Source: Acanthamoeba lenticulata
Taxonomy: Eukaryota; Discosea; Longamoebia; Acanthamoebidae
Length of the DNA: 10,869 nucleotides
NCBI GenBank assembly: GCA_002179805.1
Contig: NAVB01001638.1
Coordinates: forward strand, 1 to 10,869
Direction of reading: 5' to 3'
The notes below the pieces were generated by a model, which was not told the origin of the DNA, ran no database searches, and saw only the letters and a program-made list of their open reading frames with translations. How positions within the stretch are numbered: position 1 is the first letter of the stretch; the number at the start of each line of letters is the position of its first letter. Of this stretch, positions 1 through 6,024 are shown piece by piece. A program made the translations under genes and the position numbers.

Positions 1-1165
1 TTCAGGAATCGCACAAAAGCAGGGGAGACTGTGCGCGTGCAGGGCAACTATGTCGATCTCAAGGAAACTGAGTGCGTCCTTGTGTTCGATGGAAGCTCCT
101 TCCGTCTCGAGCGCCTCGCCGGCTCGGGTCGTCGAATGAATGTTGTACGGCCATCACGGGCGGCAAGTGCCACGACTACGACAGCTGCTGCAGCCACACC
201 GCAAAAGCTGGGTGGTGATGCTGCAACTGCTCTGCAAGTAGCTTCAACGAGTCCTACTGCCTCCTCATCCTCGTCTTCCTCCTCTGCCTCTTCTACTCCT
301 CCTGCACAACAATCCCAATCAACAGTATCGCACAAGCGGCCCCGAGGAACGAGCGGCGTACCTCCCACGCCAGGTCTCACAGCCCATGACGTAACCCTTG
401 TCGGCAAGAGGCCTCGCATGGGTGCTACAGCTGCCTCCGCCACCAGTGCCGCCGCCACTGAGGATGAGGACGACGATGACAGTGGAGGAGAGAGCCGCGG
501 TGGCCATTCTCTTCCAGTTGCTGCTGAAAAGAACGATGAAGATCCGGGTAAGTGGCGGTAGAGTGACACAGCAGCTTGACGAGTATTATTGTCTAACATT
601 CGCCGGCTTTTTTGTACGGGGGGAATTCGATGTGCAGAGGTTGTGATGGATTTCGAAGAACTTGATGAGGACAAGTCCAGTGGTGGCGATGACGATCTCT
701 TGAGTCTGGCTTCAGAGCTAGAAATGGGTTTGCAAGAAGGCGAACCCGCTACTGCTGGCGAGTTGGACGACGCTGCTGGCTCTCTCTTTTCTGATGATGA
801 GGATGAGAAAGACCACGCGGATAAATCGCCCAGCAACCCTCCGGGTAAATCTCCCTTCCTCCCTACTACCCCCAAGCCATCTCTCTAAGCTTTATTGTAT
901 TATACAGCAACCAATGCTGCCTCTCCTTTGTCAGCCTCCACAACCGTTGCAGGCAAATCACTTCCCAGCGCAAGCAATGATCACTTTAGTGATAGGTAGG
1001 TTGTTTATTTTTTTTTTTCATATTTTTCATATTTTTATTTTCTTGCACTCACTTTGTGGGAATGAATGCAGTGAAAGTGAAAGTGACAGTGACAGTGACA
1101 GTGGAAGTGATAGTGACAGTGAAAGTGGGTCCAGTGAAAGTGAAAGTGAGAGTGAGTCAGAATGA
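1..1165 (+). CDS. EAF: ELL-associated factor (EAF) family protein, 5'-truncated, 4 exons
   Basis: Model: join(<1..547, 638..844, 908..995, 1072..1165), frame 1, 311 residues plus stop; the start lies left of the window. All three introns are GT-AG (donors GTAAGT, GTAAAT, GTAGGT) and phases match (1,1,2), giving one open frame. The first about 50 residues contain ECVLVFDGSSFRLERL, which resembles the end of the EAF N-terminal domain (human EAF1 has a DCVLI...FVLEKL stretch there). EAF proteins bind ELL and stimulate RNA polymerase II elongation in the nucleus. After the domain the protein is low-complexity: Ala/Ser/Thr/Pro-rich with basic KRPRG and GKRPRMG patches, acidic clusters (EDEDDDDSGG, EELDEDK), then a C-terminal Ser-Glu/Ser-Asp repeat tail. 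Serine-rich acidic C-termini are typical of EAF. The family call rests on one short domain part; the splice model is strong. Confidence 0.72.
1070..1160 (+). repeat. AGTGAA/AGTGAC hexamer microsatellite encoding a Ser-Glu/Asp tail
   Basis: An imperfect run of AGTGAA, AGTGAC and AGTGAT units fills nearly all of the last EAF exon and encodes alternating Ser and acidic residues up to the stop at 1163-1165. It stays in frame as a hexamer repeat, so length changes would add or remove whole Ser-acidic pairs. Such alternation also fits casein kinase 2 sites, which is an inference. Confidence 0.85.
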
Positions 1166-1196
1166 CCACCTATCCATGTAAATACAGCTCAGATTA

Positions 1197-1557
1197 CAGC
1201 TAGGTTTATTCAAGTAGTCAGGTGTTGCCATATGGCTTGGCCGCTTGACAGCTAAAACGCATTTTCACGTTCACTTCACATCGATGTGGGCAGGGGACAT
1301 GGGTCGGAAAACGCAATAATTGCAATTATTGCAATACACCCTTCCAAAACAAAAGAATGGCGAACAAGACACACATCACCTGATCCTCTTGTTAATTTTA
1401 GGGTTTTGATAGAGCATGACCTCCTTCTGACAACGCCGAAGCGAGTTTTCTGCTAAACAATGATCGGAATGTGTTCATGGTTTGGCATTGTGCAAAGGTT
1501 CCAAGGGGGGAGGGGGCAAAATTTTTTTCAAAAATGGGACTAGAATAAACCTAGCTG
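1197..1557. mobile_element. Tc1/mariner-type non-autonomous element (MITE-like), 361 bp
   Basis: The element starts CAGCTAGGTTTATTC and ends with the inverted complement of the same 15 bases. It is flanked by TA on both sides (1195-1196 and 1558-1559), the classic Tc1/mariner target duplication. Just inside the left end, 1219-1244 carries a scrap of transposase gene: the minus strand reads GQAIWQHL, matching GQAIWPHL of the transposase pseudogene at 3170-3680. Positions about 1342-1484 resemble the sequence just inside the terminal repeat at 2610. The right end (about 1500-1557) resembles, inverted, the end at 2990. It is therefore a rearranged deletion derivative that cannot encode a transposase. 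It lies 31 bp after the EAF stop codon. Confidence 0.8.
1313..1332. repeat. perfect 20-bp palindrome inside the MITE
   Basis: GCAATAATTGCAATTATTGC equals its own reverse complement. It lies inside the 361-bp element, next to the segment shared with the fragment at 2610. It may be a relic of rearrangement or a DNA hairpin; nothing assigns a function. Confidence 0.8.
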
Positions 1558-1632
1558 TACCCATGCATCACTTGAAGGGATGGAGAGTGGTACCATGAAG
1601 TAAGTGTATATGTTCTTCAAGAAAAACAGCGA

Positions 1633-2208
1633 TTGTCTTGCAGCAGTCTTCATAATTTTTGTCCTGGTGGGCTGCAGTGGTGTATTGGTGTCATACATGC
1701 AAGCGGCAAAACTCCATCTACTTTTACAATGATTTATACAATTGCAAACAAATATCAAAACCATACATTCCGATTAAAAGCAGCCAAAAATCTTCAACAA
1801 GATTTGCTCAAATTTCTGTGCCAAGAACAAGATCATTGCATGGAGTTGTGGATCGGCAGTTTCAATAGTGTCACCATGTTTTCAGCGATACTTGTTCAAT
1901 TTGAAGAAGAGGCAAACTGTGCCACAGGGAAGCTCTTGATAGCCATCAAATTGCTGACTGATGTGGCAGTTACTTTGCCTTTTGTCAAAAAATGGCTTTT
2001 TCATCCTTTTTTGCGCAGAAAGAATTGTATTAATGTTGATTTGATAAAAAAATTATCATATTGTTTAAAAAAAACCTGGAATTGGAACTTATGGGTATGG
2101 ACAGGCCCAAGTCTTCCAGTCAACAGCCATTTCATCTTGGGGCAGCTGGTTGCGCCGTTTGACTTCAAGAGGCCTCTTGAGCTAATGCTAGGCGTTCTCA
2201 AAAGGTGA
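1633..2208 (+). other. unassigned AT-rich region with a 191-codon open frame
   Basis: An open frame runs here, but its first part (1633-1868) overlaps another open frame that looks equally plausible (it reads WCHTCKRQNS and ends at a stop near 1866), and the ORF's start is not an ATG in good context. No conserved motif was recognised in any frame. Base composition matches the surrounding transposon debris. It may be a decayed transposon protein or chance. The rest of the 1560-2360 stretch holds nothing else I can support. Confidence 0.25.
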
Positions 2209-2364
2209 ATCTCTCCTTCTTGCTTTTGAGTAGGCCGTTTTGCCTGGTTTTTACCACTTCATGCAACATCTTCCCCATACCACATGTCATTAGTCAAGAA
2301 CTCAACAGTTGCTTCATGTTGAGCGCCAAAAAAAAAAGAGTTTTTATGGAGCCGCCTGGGCAGC

Positions 2365-2600
2365 AATGGGCTTTATTGCTCTGCGCCTGGGTCCACACAA
2401 AGCTGGGCGCCTTTATGGCCATTCAGCAAGGATGGCAAAATACTGGAAACACAAGGTACTGGACCCCACTTTCCACCCTGGCCCTTGGGAGGATTTCGGT
2501 ACAGATTTTTGTCTTCTTGTTTGTTGTCAATAAATCGATGTTGTAATATATTTTCAATCTTTTTCATTCATAGTTATCTTAAATTTGGTTCTGAATTGGG
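2365..2600. repeat. dispersed repeat, copy A
   Basis: This segment is similar to 4447-4660 in the same orientation. Shared blocks, in order, include GGGCTTTATTGC/GGGATTTATTGC, CTGGGCGC, TTATGGCCAT/TTAGTGGCCAT, ACTTTCCACC, AGGATTTCGGTAC, and TTGTCAATAAATC. Identity is moderate with indels, so the copies are old. Both contain AATAAA. Copy A is cut by the terminal repeat at 2610, which starts right after a TA; copy B continues into a transposase remnant. Copy A therefore probably belonged to an older element later hit by another insertion. Confidence 0.65.
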
Positions 2601-2609
2601 CGACCGATA

Positions 2610-2830
2610 CAGCTAGGTTTATTCAAGTCGTCCCATTTTTTACAAATCGTGCCGGCTGCCCCCTCCCCCCATCCAAAACATAAGAACGGCAAACAAGACA
2701 CATACCACCATGCTCCCCTTCTGGTTCCAGACAGCTTTTGATCGAGCGTGGTTTACCGAGAGTTTTCAGCTAAACCATGATCGGAATGCACGCATTCCGG
2801 ACATCGTTGAGAGGAAATCTCGTTATACAT
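2610..2830. mobile_element. Tc1/mariner-type element, left-end fragment
   Basis: After TA at 2608-2609 the sequence CAGCTAGGTTTATTCAAGTC repeats the terminal sequence seen at 1197 and 2990, followed by CCCATTTTT and a TGCCCCCTCCCCCC block. The next about 150 bases (about 2650-2795) resemble 1342-1484 of the MITE, with shared AAACAAGACACA, TTTTGAT.GAGC and CATGATCGGAATG blocks. No matching inverted end was found to the right, so this is a truncated element. A short inverted repeat, CGGAATGC...GCATTCCG, sits at 2782-2799. Confidence 0.65.
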
Positions 2831-2832
2831 AT

Positions 2833-2987
2833 GTTTGAGTTGTGTTCAACTTGTGTTTGTTGCGTTTGTTGCGTTTGAGTTGCATTCAACTTGCGTTTGT
2901 TGCATTTGAGTTGCGTTGATTGCGTTTATTGCGTTGATTGCGTTTGTTGTGTTCACCTTGCAACTACTATTGCGTTCAACTTGCAAT
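2833..2987. repeat. degenerate TTGCGTT minisatellite
   Basis: The stretch is built from variants of TTGCGTTTGTTGCGTTTGAG, TTGCGTTGATTGCGTTTATT and TTCAACTTGCGTTTG. The core heptamer-like unit TTGCGTT recurs more than ten times with spacing of about 7-10 bases. It lies directly between two transposon ends (2610 and 2990) and carries no credible gene. Confidence 0.75.
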
Positions 2988-2989
2988 TA

Positions 2990-3680
2990 CAGCTAGGTTT
3001 ATTCAAGTCGTCCCATTTTTGAAAAAAAATTTCGGTTGCCCCCTCCCCCCTTGGTTTGCCCCCGTTTCCGCGTTTTTCGCCGGAGCAGAAACGCAGAAAC
3101 CATGTCAAAGAGCACTCTTCATACATGTTCAACACGGAGCGGTAAGGCAAAACTGCCAGGGAGTCGAGGTCAACTCACCATTTCAGACACTGCAAAACCA
3201 TTCCCGGCAAACCCTGACCGGCGCATCCTATTCTTGACAAAGCCAAAGACCAACTCACAAGGGTTCAGTTCAGCGCTGTACTTGGGAAGGAAGGTGTACT
3301 TGATGCCATGAGCTGTAAGCAGCGCCATAAGGTGTGGCCATATGGCTTGGCCAGCATGAATAGAGGCATTGTCCACAATCAATAGGTCGCCAGCAACACT
3401 CAGTGTTGCTCTCCTCACGAAATGTGATATAAAAAGGATTATCCGGGCAAAGTCATGGAAAAAGTATGGTCGATGGCACCATGATTGACAAGGCTCACAC
3501 GTTGGCCAATGGGTCCCACAGCTTGATTTCGGCGCAAATGGCGTTGAGAAAAATGTGCTTCATCCAAGAACTTCAACTTGATCCAGGGCAGAAGGACACA
3601 GTCTGCCATCTACCAAGACTGTGATTGCTTAGTTTAGCTCTTTTTTCACCTGCAGGTTCATTGTCACTAGACAGATACAT
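2990..3680 (-). mobile_element. Tc1/mariner-like element with transposase, one end retained
   Basis: The terminal repeat starts at 2990 after TA (2988-2989): CAGCTAGGTTTATTCAAGTC, then CCCATTTTTG and a TGCCCCCTCCCCCCTTGG block that also appears inverted at the right end of the MITE. The transposase reads leftward, so this terminus is the end next to the transposase C-terminus. No inverted partner repeat was found beyond 3680, so the far end is lost or too diverged to see. The stretch between 2990 and the transposase stop holds no other gene. Confidence 0.65.
3170..3680 (-). pseudogene. DDE-superfamily (Tc1/mariner/IS630-like) transposase pseudogene
   Basis: Read on the minus strand, three catalytic blocks survive in order. 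KFLDEAHF (about 3545-3570) is the first Asp motif, LLIVDNASIH (about 3360-3390) the second, and FLPKYSAELNPCE (about 3250-3290) the third with a Glu. There are 38 residues between the second Asp and the Glu, a DD38E-type spacing. A basic KNRMRR follows. A short upstream reading frame (3573-3680) starting MYLSSDNEP with a basic GEKRAK patch may be N-terminal sequence. The parts lie in different frames and stops interrupt it (for example TAA at 3440-3442), so frameshifts occur near 3585 and 3400-3445. The gene is clearly dead. The enzyme family cuts and pastes DNA at TA sites, matching the TA-flanked ends nearby. Confidence 0.8.
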
Positions 3681-3716
3681 GAGTTGATTGGAATCAACAA
3701 AATAAATCAATGTGTA

Positions 3717-3862
3717 CTAATCACCCTGTCCAGGATCCTGGTTGTTTCTTCTTTTTGCTTGCCAGTTTGGCGTCATTGCACTGTTGTTGTTCAATACCCT
3801 GTTAGCGAATTCTTTGATGGGGGCTCCCAAAAAGTAGTGTGAGCCGCCACATAGCCTATCCA
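3717..3862 (-). other. possible minus-strand coding exon, unrecognised
   Basis: On the minus strand, after an acceptor-like TTGCTTGGATAG, a frame reads LCGGSHYFLGAPIKEFANRV and stays open to TAG at 3717-3719 (about 46 residues, ending NNQDPGQGD). Residue use looks more protein-like than the surrounding AT-rich noise. It lies upstream of, and on the same strand as, the transposase pseudogene, so it could be part of that element or of an older one. No family was recognised. Confidence 0.3.
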
Positions 3863-3942
3863 AGCAAAAATGTTTGTTAAGAAAAAACACAAAAATAAAC
3901 AAAGCTTAAAAAAAACTCTAAAAATAGACAAAATCATACCAG

Positions 3943-4367
3943 TGGATCTGAAGATTCATTTGGTGAAGGTGAACGTTGTTCAGTTCCAAAAAAAGTGAGA
4001 ACTGATACAACTACCAAACACAATTTATAAATATTTCTAAAAACAAGACTGTTTTGGTGTCCACTTTGGGTAATTCAAACCCGTTTTTATCTACGAATTC
4101 AGGTAAGTCATCAGCTTTATCTAAATTCTAACATAGCAGCTAGTTAACTACTTTTATTGATCAACAGGAATTGTTGATACTTTTCCTATTCTTGTGGCAA
4201 ACCTAAAAAATGTGAGCTTTGATGAGCACTTTTCACCAACATATATGGGACCACAATCTACAAAGTTCAACTGGGCATCAATTTTTTGGGAACAAAGTGT
4301 CCAGAAAAAAGTGACAATGTTTGGGACAAATGGTACTTTGTATTGGTTTGCATTTGCCACAATATGA
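3943..4367 (+). CDS. unrecognised three-exon coding fragment, possibly transposon-borne
   Basis: Model: join(<3943..3994, 4048..4102, 4168..4367). The donors are GTGAGA and a consensus GTAAGT, the acceptors AACAAG and CAACAG, and phases match (0 then 1), giving one frame to TGA at 4365-4367. Exon 1 reads GSEDSFGEGERCSVPKK, acidic then basic. Exon 2 reads TVLVSTLGNSNPFLSTNS. Exon 3 encodes 65 residues including DTFPILVANLKNVSFDEHF and KKVTMFGTNGTLYWFAFA. Low stop density plus phase agreement argue for a real, or recently real, gene. The first exon probably begins after CATACCAG, so more protein lies upstream. No family was recognised. It sits between a transposase pseudogene and a dispersed repeat, so it may belong to a transposon. 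Confidence 0.4.
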
Positions 4368-4446
4368 TGGACATATCTGGGAATCCACCACTGTTTTATT
4401 TATTGAAAATGCTTTTTGTGGGGCACTGTGAGTAGCATCACTACTT

Positions 4447-4660
4447 GGTGGGGCATTGTGAGGAGCACAATGGGATTTATTGCTTTAAAACTGGGCGCTT
4501 TTTAGTGGCCATGAAACAGAGTACTCTGGGCCTTACTTTCCATGGGCCTTACTTTCCACCTTCACCTTTAAAGGATTTCGGTACCCATTTTGGTTTTGTT
4601 TATTGTCAATAAATCAATTTGTTGATATAATCTTAAAATGTTGATGAAAGGAGATTTTTG
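4447..4660. repeat. dispersed repeat, copy B
   Basis: Diverged second copy of the segment at 2365-2600, same orientation (see shared blocks there). It also contains AATAAA near 4609. Unlike copy A it runs on into a transposase remnant at 4722-4850, so copy B probably preserves the original order of an old element. Just upstream, GTGGGGCACTGTGAG and GTGGGGCATTGTGAG form a small tandem duplication (about 4420-4465). Confidence 0.6.
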
Positions 4661-4721
4661 ACTACAGGTTATGGAATTGGACTTATTTTTTTTACTTGGA
4701 TTATGTTATTACAGGTAACCA

Positions 4722-4850
4722 TGGATCAAATTGAAATTGTAGGATCAAGCTCATTTTTTTCACTCCATTTCCAAAATCATACTGAGGACCCATTTGCCAA
4801 CATGTCAGCCTTGTCAATAATGGTGCCATCAACCACATTTTCCATATTTT
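4722..4850 (+). pseudogene. diverged transposase fragment (second copy)
   Basis: The plus strand reads WIKLKL, a stop, then DQAHF, and after a frame change GPICQHVSLVNNGAINHIF. These align with WIKLKFLDEAHF and GPIGQRVSLVNHGAIDHTF of the minus-strand transposase pseudogene at 3170-3680. DNA identity is clearly above background, for example CAGCCTTGTCAATAATGGTG against AGCCTTGTCAATCATGGTG. Only the region around the first catalytic Asp remains. Similarity fades after 4850. It is non-functional and in opposite orientation to the other copy. Confidence 0.7.
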
Positions 4851-5210
4851 AAAGCACTTTGATATTCAAATTTAGTTTTAAAACATTAATTATTTTTTGG
4901 AACAATTCACAATATATTTCCCTTCCCAAAAGCCATAAACAATCCCACCAACCTTATTAAAGACAATTAACAAAATGTTACAATTATAATGATTGTTTTT
5001 GGCATATACAACAAATTATTATTATATATAAAAAAGGTTTTTTGTTTGTTTTTGCCAATATAGTTGTAATATAGCCAAATTTAAAAATACAATTATTTTA
5101 AAAATTTGTATCAAAAGATTCCAATTTTAAAACATGTTCAAAATCATTATCAACATATTAATGGTTTTTTTGGCAATTAAAAAAATTTATGGATGTATAA
5201 TTGTTGGGCT
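4851..5210. other. AT-rich spacer, no gene seen
   Basis: Very AT-rich sequence full of A and T runs, without open frames of note, splice-consistent exons or clear repeats. It separates the transposon zone from the SelK-like gene and probably includes that gene's upstream region. Confidence 0.6.
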
Positions 5211-5218
5211 TATAAATA
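5211..5218 (+). promoter_or_regulatory. TATA-box-like motif upstream of SelK-like gene
   Basis: TATAAATA lies 126 bases before the ATG at 5345, after a GGGCT stretch. In this AT-rich setting a chance match is quite possible, but position and strand suit a core promoter of the downstream gene. Confidence 0.35.
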
Positions 5219-5344
5219 GTAGTGTGAAATAAAACAAAATATATGTTTTTGTGCTATATTTTTCCAGTGGGCTTTGTTATTTTGTTTTTGGTGCAAGAAA
5301 TGGATTTTTCTGCATTTTCACGACAATTTTTTTTTATCTTCACA

Positions 5345-5805
5345 ATGCAAGGGGCCAGAGGCACACCTGGTGGGCGCTCATATGTCACCAGTACAGGTTA
5401 GATTGTAAGTTGCTGCTTCTTTTTAGATTCAGTTTTTAACCTCCCGGCAGGCACACTGCAGAGTTCCCAATCGTGGGGAATTACTGATTTGTTCTGGGGT
5501 GCGATAAACGGTGTTTTCTTGTTGTACGCTCTCCTTGTTTCTCTATTCCCTTCTTAGCCACAACTAACTGACAAGCATGCTGCAGTGTACAAACTCTTGT
5601 TTCGGTACGGTGTTCTTGTTGTGAGAGGGGGGGGGGGAAGCGTGGAGAACCTGGGACTTCTTACCATAGATCCTCACATTTGCAGCCAGCGGCCACGGAG
5701 GAGTATGTGAGAACACACAGCAGCCCTTCTGGGGGTGGGAATGTTGGTGGGCACGGCGGAAGGAGTCTCCACAGCAGCCGCTCCAGTACCACTTTCCCCG
5801 AGTGA
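5345..5805 (+). CDS. selenoprotein K/SelG-family small ER membrane protein, no Sec/Cys
   Basis: Model: join(5345..5396, 5451..5510, 5586..5609, 5690..5805), 83 residues, all junctions in phase 1. The intron before exon 3 has an ACTAACTGAC branch-like motif. Residues 10-34 include RSYVTSTGTLQSSQS followed by WGITDLFWG. This matches the SelK pattern of a short N-terminus with Y-x-S-x-G, then W...ITDFFWG leading into the single membrane helix. Here the hydrophobic part is about residues 26-45 (ending VYKLLFRY). The C-terminal tail is Gly/Ser-rich (SPSGGGNVGGHGGRS), as in the family. SelK acts in the ER membrane in ERAD and as partner of DHHC6 in protein palmitoylation. Human SelK (94 aa) has a selenocysteine near its end; this protein has neither an internal UGA nor a Cys. 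The 24-nt exon 3 and the exon-4 acceptor (CAGCCAG, second AG used) are the weakest points. Skipping the second intron would give a stop after GVFLLYALLVSLFPS. Confidence 0.62.
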
Positions 5806-6024
5806 GACTTTGGCAGAACGCGCCTTCTCACATCCTTGTGTGTGATATACTTCTTTCTCCTCTGCCGTTCAAACCGTAGGCAGTACACATCAAGTGCCCA
5901 TCGCGGGCTGCGCCGCTGGTTCTTGTGGGTGAGGTTGCTTGTTGCACCAGTAATGAAATTTCCGACACACAGCAAAAAAAAACACGTTTTATTGTTCCGA
6001 AAAAATCACGTTGTTGCAGCAAAG
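5806..6024 (+). other. short gap between SelK-like and IP3R-like genes
   Basis: 219 bases separate the SelK-like stop from the preferred ATG of the next gene. The frame of SelK-like exon 4 stays open through the whole gap and into the first IP3R-like exon. An in-frame ATG also occurs at 5953. TTGTTGCAG just before 6025 could be a 5' UTR acceptor. The gap must hold a polyadenylation site and a promoter if the genes are separate; no clear AATAAA on the plus strand or TATA box was seen. Confidence 0.5.

Noticed and set aside
48..875. 275-codon minus-strand open frame
   Set aside because: It is antisense to the EAF exons and introns; its Ser/Val/Ala runs are the complement of the EAF low-complexity codons, and the plus-strand model has matching splice phases and a domain match.
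5427..5450. Alternative acceptor TTTTAG for SelK-like exon 2
   Set aside because: It is in frame but would leave a 30-nt intron and add residues where the family has none.
5803..5805. TGA as a SelK selenocysteine codon
   Set aside because: In SelK the Sec is within a few residues of the C-terminus; here the frame runs on for more than 200 codons, and no SECIS element could be identified by eye.
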